DNA from: Chromatiales bacterium
Lineage (GTDB): Bacteria; Pseudomonadota; Gammaproteobacteria; Thiohalomonadales; Thiohalomonadaceae
Direction of reading: 5' to 3'
DNA length: 64,000 bases
Assembly (NCBI GenBank): GCA_003251535.1
Contig: QKFD01000024.1
Location: 33,837 to 97,836, forward strand
The position numbers and the translations under genes were made by a program. The notes under the pieces were generated by a model. That model was not told the origin of the DNA. It made no database searches and saw only the letters and a program-made list of their open reading frames with translations. Shown one piece after another: positions 19,218 to 27,860 of the stretch; the stretch's first letter is position 1; every line of letters begins with the position of its first letter.

Positions 19218-20411
19218 ATGCCACGCCACAACCGACCCACCCTAGGGCCCCGCCGCCACTACCGCTTCCCCTGGCGCAGTGGCAACCAGATTGAACTCCT
19301 GGTGGATGGTAACCGCTACTTCCCCGCGATGTTGGCGGCCATCGATACGGCCCGTCGCTATGTGCTGCTGGAGATCTATCTATGCGATGCCGGCCGCATC
19401 GCCACCCTCTTTGTGGAGGCGTTCCTCCGCGCCGCCGGGCGCGGGGTGGCGGTCCACCTGCTGCTGGATGACTACGGCTCCAGCGCCCTACTGCGCCAAT
19501 ACCGCTCCCGCTTGGAGCAGGCGGGGGTGGAGGTTATCGCCTACAACCCGATGCGCTGGTTCCACCTGCGCCACAACCTGCTGCGCGACCATCGCAAGCT
19601 GTTGCTGGTGGATGGCCAGGTGGCCTTTATCGGTGGCACAGGGATTACCGACGCCTTTGATCCGCAGACCACCCCGCACCACTTTTGGCGGGAGAATATG
19701 GCGCGCATCGAGGGGCCCTGCGTGGCCGATTGGCAGACCGGCTTCACCTCGGTCTGGAACGCCTGGAGCCCCGCCCCGCTGCCCATTGCCACACCGCCAC
19801 CGAAGGGGTTCAGCGGTGGCAGTCACGGCCGCGTGGTGTTGGGGGATCGCTCCCATCGGGCCGATCTCAAGCGCTCGATCCTCAGCCATGTGCGCCGTGC
19901 CCGGCGCCGGGTCTGGATCGCCACCGCCTACTTTATCCCTTCATGGAAGCTCCGCCGTGCCCTGCGCCGGGCGGCCGGCCAGGGGATTGATGTGCGGCTG
20001 CTGGTACCGGGGCGAGAGGTGGATGTCCCCGGCGTGCGCCACGCCAGCCGCCGCTACTACGGCAAGCTGCTACGCCAGGGGGTACGCATCTTCGAGTACC
20101 AACCACGCTTCCTGCATGAAAAGTTGGTGGTCTGTGACGGTTGGGTCTCATTGGGCTCTAGCAACCTCGATCGCTGGAACCTGACGTGGAATCTGGACGC
20201 CAATCAGGAGGTGGATGATCCCCGCTTCTTGGCCAAGGTGGAGGCGACTTTCCTCGCCGATCTGGCAGAGGCGCGGGAGTACACCTACGCCGAGTGGCAG
20301 ATCCGTCCGTTAGGTCGGCGGTTGGCCGAATGGTTCTGGGGGGGGATCGATCTCGCCCTGGCCCGTCTTGGACAGGTGCCGCAGGAGGGCGAGGGGCAGG
20401 AACCGCGGTGA
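19218..20411 (+). CDS. clsB: Phospholipase D-family cardiolipin synthase (ClsB-like)
   Basis: A 397-residue protein with two HKD motifs: HRKLLLVDG with H125, and HEKLVVCDG with H300, each followed by a Gly-Ser/Thr stretch (GGTG and GSSNLD). This is the duplicated PLD fold used by cardiolipin synthases for phosphatidyl transfer. There are no N-terminal transmembrane helices, so it resembles ClsB/YbhO rather than ClsA. A C-terminal amphipathic tail follows. It is co-directional with the phosphoesterase that starts 32 bases downstream. Confidence 0.87.
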   Translation: MPRHNRPTLGPRRHYRFPWRSGNQIELLVDGNRYFPAMLAAIDTARRYVLLEIYLCDAGRIATLFVEAFLRAAGRGVAVHLLLDDYGSSALLRQYRSRLEQAGVEVIAYNPMRWFHLRHNLLRDHRKLLLVDGQVAFIGGTGITDAFDPQTTPHHFWRENMARIEGPCVADWQTGFTSVWNAWSPAPLPIATPPPKGFSGGSHGRVVLGDRSHRADLKRSILSHVRRARRRVWIATAYFIPSWKLRRALRRAAGQGIDVRLLVPGREVDVPGVRHASRRYYGKLLRQGVRIFEYQPRFLHEKLVVCDGWVSLGSSNLDRWNLTWNLDANQEVDDPRFLAKVEATFLADLAEAREYTYAEWQIRPLGRRLAEWFWGGIDLALARLGQVPQEGEGQEPR

Positions 20412-20443
20412 CAGCGCCGCCCACCCGTGGCACCATGCGCGCC

Positions 20444-20965
20444 ATGAAGATCTGCATCGTCTCCGACAGCCACGACAACCGCCCGATGCTGGCCACCGCC
20501 GTCACCGCCGCCAAGGCGTGGGGGGCGCGCATGGTGTTCCACTGCGGGGATGTGGTCGCCCCAACCTGCCTGCGGGTGCTACAACCCCTAGGGCTGCCAG
20601 TCCACGTCATCCACGGCAACAACATGGGGGATACCTACGCCACCCTCATGCTCGCCCAAGAGCCGGAGAGCGTGGTCCACTACCACGGCCAGGATGCGGG
20701 GCTGGAGATCGCCGGACGCCGCATCTTTCTGGTCCACTACCCCCACTATGCCCAGGCCATGGCCCTCACCGGTGATTGGGATCTGGTCTGCTGTGGCCAC
20801 GACCACCGCCCCGCCATCGAACGCAAACGCAACATCCAAGGGGGCGAGACGGTGATAGTCAATCCGGGGACGGTGGCCGGGGTGGGACCGCGGGCCACCT
20901 ATGTGGTGGGTGACCTCGAAACCCTGGAGTTTGAGATCATCGAGCTGCCGAAACCGACCAGCTGA
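20444..20965 (+). CDS. YfcE-like metallophosphoesterase
   Basis: A 173-residue calcineurin-like phosphoesterase. It begins MKICIVSDSHDN (metal-binding D-x-H), continues with HCGD and GNNM (a GNxx variant of the GNH motif), then LVHYPH and CCGHDH, and ends with INPGTV-type VNPGTVAG. YfcE/MJ0936-type enzymes hydrolyse phosphodiesters with Mn2+. An alternative ATG three codons upstream (20435) is equally possible; the frame further upstream overlaps the cls gene. The physiological substrate is unknown. Confidence 0.85.
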   Translation: MKICIVSDSHDNRPMLATAVTAAKAWGARMVFHCGDVVAPTCLRVLQPLGLPVHVIHGNNMGDTYATLMLAQEPESVVHYHGQDAGLEIAGRRIFLVHYPHYAQAMALTGDWDLVCCGHDHRPAIERKRNIQGGETVIVNPGTVAGVGPRATYVVGDLETLEFEIIELPKPTS

Positions 20966-20998
20966 TCGGCCACGCAGAGCTACGCAGCGGGTGCGTGA

Positions 20999-21436
20999 TC
21001 AGTAACCCGCGGTGTTCTTCTCCACCCACCGCTCCCCGCCGACCGTGCGCTCTCGCTTCCAGAAGGGGGCCCGCGCCTTCAGTGCCTCCATGATGGCCCG
21101 GCACCCCTCAAACCCCTCGCGGCGGTGACCAGACCAGACCGCCACCAATACGATGGGATCCCCCGGCGCTAAGGCACCCACCCGATGGACTACCAGCGCA
21201 TCGATCAACTGGAAGCGCGCCACCTCTGCCGCCACCAGGGCGCTCAACTCCCGCTCGGCCATGCCGGGGTAGTGCTCCAGGTACATCCCGAGCACCGGCT
21301 CCCCCTCGTTGTAGTCACGCATGGTGCCCACAAAGGTGGCGGTCGCCCCCACCCCAGTGCCGAGTTGGGCGGCACGCTCATACTCCGCCAACTCCGCCCA
21401 CGGTTGGAAGGCGCCGCTACGCAGCTCTACCCGCAC
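20999..21436 (-). CDS. moaE: Molybdopterin synthase catalytic subunit MoaE
   Basis: About 145 residues. GATATFVGTMRDYNEG, LEHYPGMAE, HRVGALAPGD and the C-terminal RAPFWKRE are all MoaE signatures; the Lys in FWKRE is the catalytic lysine region. MoaE transfers sulfur from the MoaD thiocarboxylate to precursor Z. I place the GTG start inside the moaD stop (TAGTG overlap at 21434-21438); a second GTG two codons upstream (21442) overlaps more. moaC is divergent nearby; moaA and moaB are not in the window. Confidence 0.93.
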   Translation of the reverse strand: MRVELRSGAFQPWAELAEYERAAQLGTGVGATATFVGTMRDYNEGEPVLGMYLEHYPGMAERELSALVAAEVARFQLIDALVVHRVGALAPGDPIVLVAVWSGHRREGFEGCRAIMEALKARAPFWKRERTVGGERWVEKNTAGY

Positions 21437-21675
21437 TACCACCGCCCCCCGGTCACCGGCGGGAAAAAGGCCACCTCATCACCATCTTTCACCGCTTGAG
21501 CGGCGTCGGTGTACTCCATATTGATGGCCACCAGCACATTGCTGGGGAGGGATTTGCCGCCTGTGGCCTGCAACCAGACATCGGCGGCGGTGGCCACCTC
21601 GCCGATCTCCACCTTGGCGCCGTCACAACCGAGACGCTCCTTCAGGCTGGCGAAGAACTTCACTTCGACTGTCAT
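21436..21675 (-). CDS. moaD: Molybdopterin synthase sulfur carrier MoaD with two extra C-terminal residues
   Basis: A 79-residue ubiquitin-fold protein: MTVEVKFFASLKERLG at the start and VAFFPPVTGG near the end, as in E. coli MoaD. In the family the protein ends at Gly-Gly, which is adenylated by MoeB and thiocarboxylated. Here the frame reads Gly-Gly-Arg-Trp and then TAG. The six-G run before CGG makes a sequencing error worth considering, but neither a one-base loss nor gain gives a stop right after Gly-Gly. If real, the two residues must be removed before activation. The ATG at 21673-21675 is preferred over an upstream frame. Confidence 0.9.
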   Translation of the reverse strand: MTVEVKFFASLKERLGCDGAKVEIGEVATAADVWLQATGGKSLPSNVLVAINMEYTDAAQAVKDGDEVAFFPPVTGGRW

Positions 21676-21755
21676 CGTACCCCGTGCTCCGTTTTGCCCC
21701 CGTTCCGGCGCTGAGCCTATCATGAAGCCCCTGCCGCACCAATTTGAGCCGATCC

Positions 21756-22238
21756 ATGAGTGAACTGACCCATTTTAATGAAGCGGGCGAGGCCCATATG
21801 GTGGATGTCGGCGACAAGGCCGTCACCCACCGCCGTGCCGTTGCCGAGGGGGAGATCCAGCTAGAGGCGACCACCCTTGCCCTGATCGAGGCAGGTGGCC
21901 ACCGCAAGGGGGATGTGCTCGGTGTCGCCCGTATCGCCGGCATCATGGCCGCCAAGCGCACGGCCGATCTCATCCCCCTCTGTCACCCCCTCGCCCTCTC
22001 CCGCGTCCAGCTTGATCTCCTGCCTCGCAGCGAGCCGCCGGCCATCATCTGTCGCGCCGTGGTTGAGACCAGCGGCCAGACCGGGGTGGAGATGGAGGCA
22101 CTCACCGCCGTCCAGATCGCCCTGCTGACGGTCTATGACATGTGCAAAGCGGTGGACCGGGGGATGACCATCACCCAAGTGCGGCTGTTGGAGAAGGCGG
22201 GGGGACGCTCGGGGCACTGGCAGCGGGAGGGGTCATAA
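21756..22238 (+). CDS. moaC: Cyclic pyranopterin monophosphate synthase MoaC
   Basis: A 160-residue protein. [19 protein letters not shown] at the start, [15 protein letters not shown] in the middle, and [21 protein letters not shown] near the end are diagnostic of MoaC, which converts 3',8-cH2GTP to cyclic pyranopterin monophosphate. ATG 21756 is preferred over a TTG four codons earlier. The start lies 80 bases from the divergent moaD start, so the two mo-cofactor units probably share a regulatory region. Confidence 0.95.
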   Translation: MSELTHFNEAGEAHMVDVGDKAVTHRRAVAEGEIQLEATTLALIEAGGHRKGDVLGVARIAGIMAAKRTADLIPLCHPLALSRVQLDLLPRSEPPAIICRAVVETSGQTGVEMEALTAVQIALLTVYDMCKAVDRGMTITQVRLLEKAGGRSGHWQREGS

Positions 22239-22294
22239 CGCCACCGGCCCCCTTAACCCGGGGCCGGCGGGTTCACCAGCCGTGGCTCAGTGAC

Positions 22295-23113
22295 TCAGCG
22301 CGCATAGGTGAAGGTGAGCCGGGCCGAGTGGCGGACATTACCCACGAATTGGCTCTCGAACTCCTCCGCGGTCAGCGGTTGGCTGGGGAGGGGATCGATG
22401 GGCTCGGTGAGCGCGAATAGGGTCAAGCGGTAGGTGTGGGCGCCACCCCCCTCTGGGGGGCAAGGACCACCATAATCCGCCGTGCCGAAGTCATTGGGGC
22501 CCTGCTGTGCCTCGGCCGGCAGCGCGGCGATGGTGGGTAGCGAGTGCGCGCTTGCGGGGAGGTTATAGAGGTTCCAGTGGACCCAGGTCATCCCGGTTGC
22601 TGGGTCATCGAGTACCACGGCATAGGCGGTGGTCCCGTTCGGCGCCCCATTCCAATACAGCGGTGGCGGCAGGTCCTCTCCTTCACAGGTGTAGTTGCTG
22701 GGGATCGGGGTGCCACTGCTCAGCACGGTGGAGACCACAGAGAAATCGGCACAGCCCTGGCAGATGGGGGTCACGCTGGCGGCCTGAAATAACAGGTTGC
22801 CGTTGCTATCGACGGTCATGGTGGCCTGATAGCGATCATAGCCATACTCCACCACCGGTAGCGTAACCAGCGCGTTGGCGGTGTCGTACTGCACCAGCCC
22901 GGATGAGTCAGTGGGGGCCGCAACCGGGCCGGCCGTATTGAGTTGGAAGAGCAGCTGGTCGGCATCGATGAGGTCGAGACTGGCCCCATAGAGCGCACCA
23001 TCCACTGCTGCTGTAGGAACCGCCAATTCTGCGCCGGTAAACAGGACCGGATCAGCATAGAGCGGTGCGGAGAGGGTGGCCCCCAGGGCCACCAGGAACC
23101 AGCGCTTGACCAT
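22295..23113 (-). CDS. Exported PEBP/Raf-kinase-inhibitor-like protein with extra N-terminal domain
   Basis: A 272-residue protein. A signal peptide (residues 1-20, ending LYA) is followed by an unrecognised region of about 100 residues, then a YbhB/YbcL-type PEBP domain from about 124 to the end. Signature pieces are CEGEDLPPPLYW, VVLDDPATGMTWVHWNLYN and GPCPPEGGGAHTYRLTLFAL. PEBP proteins bind phospholipid headgroups or other anions; bacterial roles are poorly defined. The pair of cysteines CQGC at the domain boundary (118-121) could form a disulfide. It is monocistronic and convergent with moaC. The N-terminal part has no clear relative by eye. Confidence 0.85.
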   Translation of the reverse strand: MVKRWFLVALGATLSAPLYADPVLFTGAELAVPTAAVDGALYGASLDLIDADQLLFQLNTAGPVAAPTDSSGLVQYDTANALVTLPVVEYGYDRYQATMTVDSNGNLLFQAASVTPICQGCADFSVVSTVLSSGTPIPSNYTCEGEDLPPPLYWNGAPNGTTAYAVVLDDPATGMTWVHWNLYNLPASAHSLPTIAALPAEAQQGPNDFGTADYGGPCPPEGGGAHTYRLTLFALTEPIDPLPSQPLTAEEFESQFVGNVRHSARLTFTYAR

Positions 23114-23433
23114 TGAAACGCTCCCTCAATAGTTATGTCTTTTTAGTTGGTACCGCCCACTGTCCATCACGGCAAAGGAGCACTACGTCGTAGTTTGGCC
23201 AGTGGCAGACAAGATCCTGCCACATTAATTCACCATTCCGCCACGTCTAATCGGTAGTGACGGATAGGCGGCAAATAGAGCCTCGCCGCCATGGCTCGGC
23301 CACCTGACCTGGGATAACCCACCGCAACTCCCCCTCTGCACCCTTCCTTACTCCCCGCGAAGACGGCATCCTTAGCGTCGTGCTCGCATGGGCTCGCCGG
23401 ATGGGCCGGCGGCGGCGGGCAGACGAGAGCACT
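23114..23433. promoter_or_regulatory. Divergent intergenic region with 13-bp palindrome
   Basis: 320 bases between the PEBP gene and the RDD gene. It contains ACTACG-T-CGTAGT at 23182-23194, a perfect palindrome about 70 bases upstream of the PEBP start, a plausible operator. A short perfect inverted repeat CCACTG/CAGTGG also surrounds this area. No gene is seen. Confidence 0.4.
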
Positions 23434-24171
23434 ATGGAGACCGCGCAAGATAATCGGATCATGCTGCGCACTGCGGCAGGCGTTGAGGTGGGCGTCACTA
23501 TTGCTGGCCTTGGGGGGCGCTCGTTTGCCTTTCTCATCGACTGGCATATCCGCCTCCTACTCGCCCTCACCTGGCTACTAGCGGCCGGCATCATCCTGGG
23601 GGGAGGGGAGCTGAGGGGAGAGTGGATGGAGAGTGATGAACTCGGTCTCGGCTTCTACCTCGCCGTCCTCCCGCCCCTCCTCATCTACCTCTTCTACCAC
23701 CCGGTCCTGGAGATCGCCATGCAGGGGCGCACCCCTGGCAAGCGGATGGCCGGGATCCGTATCGTCGATCGCTCTGGCCACACCCCAACCGTAGGCGCTT
23801 TGCTGCTGCGCAACGTGCTACGACTGGTTGACTCACTACCGGCCTACTACCTGCTCGGCATCGGCGTGGTACTGGCCAGCCGGGATACTGTCCGTATCGG
23901 TGATATGGCCGCCGGTACCGTGCTGGTGTACGAGGAGCGCCCCAAGCTGGATGTCCTGGCACAGCACAATCCGCGGCTCCACCCGTTATGGCAGGAGATG
24001 TTGGCGGACCTCCTGGAGCGTTGGCGCACGCTGGATCCTAATGTGCGCACCGAACTGGCCGAGCGGCTCCTGGCAGGGGCCGGCCGCGAGATACCACAAG
24101 GGAAAGGCAAGGAGAATAGCGATCTCCGCTTGCGGGTGGCGCTGTCACAGCTGCTCAATGGTGAGCACTGA
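23434..24171 (+). CDS. RDD-family membrane protein
   Basis: A 245-residue protein. GGRSFAFLIDWHIR near the N-terminus carries the Arg and Asp of the RDD motif. Hydrophobic helices follow at about 30-50, 70-90 and 125-150, with the characteristic TPGKRMAGIRIVDRSG between them. The C-terminal third is cytoplasmic and charged. RDD proteins are multi-pass membrane proteins of uncertain transport function. The stop codon overlaps the start of the SpoIIM gene (TGATG), so the pair is co-translated; RDD and SpoIIM genes commonly travel together. Confidence 0.85.
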   Translation: METAQDNRIMLRTAAGVEVGVTIAGLGGRSFAFLIDWHIRLLLALTWLLAAGIILGGGELRGEWMESDELGLGFYLAVLPPLLIYLFYHPVLEIAMQGRTPGKRMAGIRIVDRSGHTPTVGALLLRNVLRLVDSLPAYYLLGIGVVLASRDTVRIGDMAAGTVLVYEERPKLDVLAQHNPRLHPLWQEMLADLLERWRTLDPNVRTELAERLLAGAGREIPQGKGKENSDLRLRVALSQLLNGEH

Positions 24172-25166
24172 TGGTGGGTCAAGGGGAGGAGGCGCTGGGC
24201 CACTGGCTAGAGAGTCGTCGAGGCAGCTGGCAGGAGTTTGAGCGGCGGCTCGCCGCCCTGCGTGGCCCCGCGGGAGACGATGTAGAGACGGTGGTGGAGC
24301 TTATGGGCTCCTACCGCGCCCTTGGCCGCGATCTCAGCCTCGCCCGCCGCCTCTGGCCGGAGGGGCGTATCACCCGCTCCCTTGAGGCGCTCTTCACCCA
24401 TGCCTACGACACCCTCCACCGCCCCCCCGCAGACGGTTTCCAGGCGCTGGTGGAGCTGTTCCGCGAGCAGGCGCCGGCCGATGTCCGCGCACTGCGTGGC
24501 CCCATCGCCATCAGCAGCCTTATCTTTGTCGTCACCGGCCTGATGGGGTGGTGGTTGATCTGGAACTACCCCGAACTGGCCCGCCTGTTTGCCTCGGCCG
24601 AGATGATAGAGGAGGTGGAGCAGGGCCGGCTCTGGACCGATGGCCTGCTCAATGTGGTCCCCTCCTCGCTGCTCTCCATCGGCATCATGGCCAACAACAT
24701 CACGGTCACCCTCACCGCCTTCGCCTTGGGGGCGCTCTACGGGGTAGGTACGCTCTACATGATCGGCCTGAATGGCTTGATGTTGGGGGGGATCTTCGCC
24801 TTCACCGCCCACCACGGCCTGGCCGGACGGCTATTCGAGTTCGTCGTGGCCCACGGCACGGTGGAGCTGTCGGTGATCGCCCTCGCCGGGGCGTGTGGTC
24901 TCAAACTGGGGGAGGCACTGGCCCGCCCCGGAGATCGTAGCCGCCGCGAGGCGTTCCAGGCGAGCGCCGCCCAGGCCGGACGGCTGGCCGTCGTGGGGGC
25001 CGTATTCCTCGTAGGCTGCGGTGTCATCGAGGGTTTTGTCTCCCCCGATGAGCGCTTTCCACTGGCGATACGGGTCACCATTGGCACCGCCTACTGGCTG
25101 GTATTTGCCGCCGTGCTTGGTGGCGGCCTCTCCAGGCATCGACGCTGGTCAGGCAAAACGCTATAG
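24171..25166 (+). CDS. SpoIIM (stage II sporulation protein M)-family membrane protein
   Basis: A 331-residue protein. A helical cytoplasmic N-terminal region (1-110) precedes about six transmembrane helices. MANNITVTLTAFALGALYGVG and the following glycine-rich helices are typical of the SpoIIM family. In non-sporulating bacteria these genes sit with RDD, MoxR and DUF58 genes in an operon of unknown function; here only RDD and SpoIIM are present, with no MoxR partner. The start overlaps the RDD stop. Confidence 0.85.
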   Translation: MVGQGEEALGHWLESRRGSWQEFERRLAALRGPAGDDVETVVELMGSYRALGRDLSLARRLWPEGRITRSLEALFTHAYDTLHRPPADGFQALVELFREQAPADVRALRGPIAISSLIFVVTGLMGWWLIWNYPELARLFASAEMIEEVEQGRLWTDGLLNVVPSSLLSIGIMANNITVTLTAFALGALYGVGTLYMIGLNGLMLGGIFAFTAHHGLAGRLFEFVVAHGTVELSVIALAGACGLKLGEALARPGDRSRREAFQASAAQAGRLAVVGAVFLVGCGVIEGFVSPDERFPLAIRVTIGTAYWLVFAAVLGGGLSRHRRWSGKTL

Positions 25167-25466
25167 CATCCCCCCCGTGCTGCCAGTGGAAGGCGGCTAT
25201 CTCCTCTCACCCACCGGCCAAGCCGCACCGTTCTAGAGCAGTCTCGCCCTATTTTTGGCTCCCAACGTGGTGAGATATCTAGGTTGAGTCTATTTTGTGG
25301 CGGGCACACTCCGTCTCCAGAGGGACCGAGGCCCACTGCGGATCACATAACCCTACTTGACATAGGATATTCTTAGATCAATTCTAAATCCGCTGTACAC
25401 CACAACTCGGTCCCGCTGTTACCGGACCTCAGACGACCCAATGACTACCACGCTTCGGGGGTACCC
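25167..25466. other. Intergenic region upstream of cytochrome c peroxidase
   Basis: 300 bases with no gene. The distal half is AT-rich and holds TTGACA at 25357-25362 (possible -35 box) and the palindrome described separately. I could not identify a good -10 box. Confidence 0.45.
25373..25387. promoter_or_regulatory. Candidate operator TTAGA-N5-TCTAA
   Basis: A perfect 5-5-5 inverted repeat, TTAGA TCAAT TCTAA, 80 bases upstream of the di-heme peroxidase start and just downstream of TTGACA. It resembles Fur/PerR-type boxes (7-1-7, two mismatches to TTAGAATnATTCTAA) and shares its arms and spacing with the palindrome at 56898. The binding protein is unknown. Confidence 0.5.
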
Positions 25467-26462
25467 ATGAAGATCAACACGCACGTCTCCAGTGCGGTTA
25501 TTGCTGTCGCCATCCTCACCGCGGGCCAAGCGATGGCAGCTGAGCCTATCGAACCTATTCGGCCAGTCCAGACCGTCAACTTGGCCCAGGTAGAGCTAGG
25601 CAAGAAGCTCTACTTCGATCCCCGCCTCTCCAAGTCCGGCTTTATCTCTTGCAACTCCTGCCACAACCTCAGCATGGGCGGGACCGATAACCTCACCACC
25701 TCCATCGGTCACAACTGGCAGCGCGGCCCCATCAATGCGCCGACGGTACTCAACTCCAGCATGAACGTGGCCCAGTTCTGGGATGGCCGCGCCGCCGATC
25801 TCAAGGCCCAGGCCGGTGGCCCCATTGCCAACCCGAAAGAGATGGCCTTCAACCACACCCTGGCCATCGATGTGCTGGAGTCCATCCCGGGCTACGTGCA
25901 TGATTTCAAGCTGGTATTCGGGAGCGACAAGATCGATATCGACATGGTGACCACCGCCATCGCCGAGTTCGAAAAGACCCTGGTGACCCCCAACTCCCGC
26001 TTTGACCAGTGGCTGCTAGGCGATGCCAACGCCCTGACCGCCGATGAACAGGCCGGCTACAAGCTCTTCAAAGAGAGTGGTTGCGTGGGTTGCCACAACG
26101 GCGCTGCCGTGGGCGGTAACTCGTTCCAGAAGATGGGCGTGATAGAGCCCTACCAGACCAGCAACCCCGCTGAGGGGGTGTTTGGGGTGACCGGCAAAGA
26201 TGCCGACCGCTTCCGCTTTAAGGTGCCCACCCTGCGCAATGTGGCCCTCACCTACCCCTACTTCCATGACGGTGGAGCAGCCACCCTCAGCGAGGCGGTA
26301 GAGACCATGGGGCGGTTGCAGCTAGGAAAGACCTTCACCCCGGAACAGAACGCCCTGATTGTGGCCTTCCTCAAATCTCTAACCGGCGACCAGCCCAACT
26401 TCCAACTGCCGCAGCTCCCCCCCTCTACCGAACAGACCCCGCGCCCCCAGCCGTTTGATTGA
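25467..26462 (+). CDS. Periplasmic di-heme cytochrome c peroxidase
   Basis: A 331-residue protein. A signal peptide ending AMA (about residue 24) is followed by two haem c motifs, CNSCH (62-66) and CVGCH (206-210). FWDGRAADLKAQAGGP and KVPTLRNVALTYPYFHDG are hallmarks of the CcpA/MauG family. It reduces periplasmic H2O2 with electrons from cytochrome c. The C-terminal tail is Pro/Gln-rich. It is monocistronic, with a GC hairpin after the stop. A second member of the family is at 49710, with 32-40 per cent look-alike motifs by eye but a different context. Confidence 0.93.
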   Translation: MKINTHVSSAVIAVAILTAGQAMAAEPIEPIRPVQTVNLAQVELGKKLYFDPRLSKSGFISCNSCHNLSMGGTDNLTTSIGHNWQRGPINAPTVLNSSMNVAQFWDGRAADLKAQAGGPIANPKEMAFNHTLAIDVLESIPGYVHDFKLVFGSDKIDIDMVTTAIAEFEKTLVTPNSRFDQWLLGDANALTADEQAGYKLFKESGCVGCHNGAAVGGNSFQKMGVIEPYQTSNPAEGVFGVTGKDADRFRFKVPTLRNVALTYPYFHDGGAATLSEAVETMGRLQLGKTFTPEQNALIVAFLKSLTGDQPNFQLPQLPPSTEQTPRPQPFD

Positions 26463-26473
26463 TGCGGCCACCC

Positions 26474-26500
26474 GGCGGCACCCCTCCTGGGGGTGCCGCC
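26474..26500 (+). terminator. GC-rich hairpin after peroxidase gene
   Basis: GGCGGCACCCC (26474-26484) pairs perfectly with GGGGTGCCGCC (26490-26500) around a five-base loop, 12 bases beyond the stop. There is no T-run, so termination is likely but not certain. Confidence 0.6.
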
Positions 26501-26624
26501 CCGCCAGCGGACAAACGGTATGGGGTAGCGCTATACGCCTTGCCTCGAAACGGGTGAGAATGGTGGTCCATGGGCATACCCCAGGGCCACCACACTCCCC
26601 CAGCCCCAGCCGGTGAACGCGACC

Positions 26625-27860
26625 ATGACCCCCTCTCTCGCCTTTCCCCGTTACGGCGATAAGCAGAACTCCCCACAGTTTGACGAGTACCTTCAGCTCA
26701 TCTTGGAGGAGCGGGATAGCTGTGGACTCACCGAGGCCATCCGCCAGATCGACGCCCTGATGGTGACGGTAGAGCCGGGCCACTCCCGCGCCTATGTGGG
26801 AGAGCTCTGCCTGATGACCCCTTACCACTATCTGGTTACCCTGGAGTCGGAAGAGCACCTGACCCACATCCTGCGCATCGACATGAACGCGCCGGATATC
26901 CTGGTGCGCGAGGTCAAGAGCCCCAACACCCGCGGCATCTTCCGCAGCCTCAACGAGGTCTACCCCATTGGCGCCCACAAACCCAACTCGCGCTACATGG
27001 GTGAGGTGTTCCGGGTCACGGATGCCCACAGCGTCATCGAACTACAGAAGGGGCGCGATATGCGCTTCTTCAACCAGGAGCAGGTGCGGAAATTGGAGCT
27101 GCCGGGCAATATGGCGGTCCTCAAACCGAGCCCCTACACCCATAACATCGTTGCCTATTGGGAGCGACCAGAGGCGGAGATCCGCATCTACGCCCTCGGT
27201 TGGAGCGCCATTCGAGAAGACATGCAGGCCGCCTATCTGGAGGCCAAAGAGGTCCGTGAGCGGCTAGGGCTGGATCGGCTACTGCTACCCATCGATCACC
27301 TGGCCACCCGCATCTACAGCCAGAACCGGGAGGCGGCGATCCTCGAATACCTCACCCTCACCAGCTACTACTACTGGGGCTCTTACGACATTGTGAGCGA
27401 GAACTCCTCGACCAATGTCACCAAGAGCGTCCACTACAGCAATGAGCTGGAGTGTCCGGCCAAGGTGTTCACCGCAGCCAACCACCCCTACTTTGTCAGC
27501 CACCTGGTAAAGCGGGTCTCCCCCACTGAGCAGTTTGTGCGCAACTTTGGGCCACGCCTGCACCACCTAGCGGTGGCGGTTGCTGACGGCGAGGTGGATG
27601 GGGTGCCCAACATCGATTATGTGGTCAACAGCCTGCGCAACTGCGGCCGCCACTTCCTGCTGGATGTCATTGGCTCCAAGGAGGAGGGGTTGAAGCAGAT
27701 ATTCTCTAGCGCCTCGGAGTACTCCAGCCTCATCATCGAGTACGTCCAGCGCTTTGGCGACTTCCAGGGCTTCTTCACTAAATCCAACGTGGCGGATCTG
27801 ACCCACGCCGCTGGGGTGGATGAGAGTCTGCGGGCACTGGAGGCGGAGTCACGGGAGTGA
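26625..27860 (+). CDS. HPPD-like VOC-superfamily protein (putative Fe(II) dioxygenase)
   Basis: A 411-residue protein whose C-terminal half resembles the second domain of 4-hydroxyphenylpyruvate dioxygenase. IDHLATRI supplies H225, RLHHLAVAV supplies H314, and LIIEYVQRFG supplies E372, matching the 2-His-1-Glu iron triad, and GFFTKSNVADL follows where HPPD has GFGKGNFKAL. The first 200 residues (for example LTEAIRQIDALMVTV and YPIGAHKPNSRYMGEVF) do not look like a known HPPD N-terminus to me. ATG 26625 has GGTGA about nine bases upstream; a GTG four codons earlier is possible. It is monocistronic, with no tyrosine-catabolism genes nearby. The reaction is unknown. Confidence 0.65.
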   Translation: MTPSLAFPRYGDKQNSPQFDEYLQLILEERDSCGLTEAIRQIDALMVTVEPGHSRAYVGELCLMTPYHYLVTLESEEHLTHILRIDMNAPDILVREVKSPNTRGIFRSLNEVYPIGAHKPNSRYMGEVFRVTDAHSVIELQKGRDMRFFNQEQVRKLELPGNMAVLKPSPYTHNIVAYWERPEAEIRIYALGWSAIREDMQAAYLEAKEVRERLGLDRLLLPIDHLATRIYSQNREAAILEYLTLTSYYYWGSYDIVSENSSTNVTKSVHYSNELECPAKVFTAANHPYFVSHLVKRVSPTEQFVRNFGPRLHHLAVAVADGEVDGVPNIDYVVNSLRNCGRHFLLDVIGSKEEGLKQIFSSASEYSSLIIEYVQRFGDFQGFFTKSNVADLTHAAGVDESLRALEAESRE

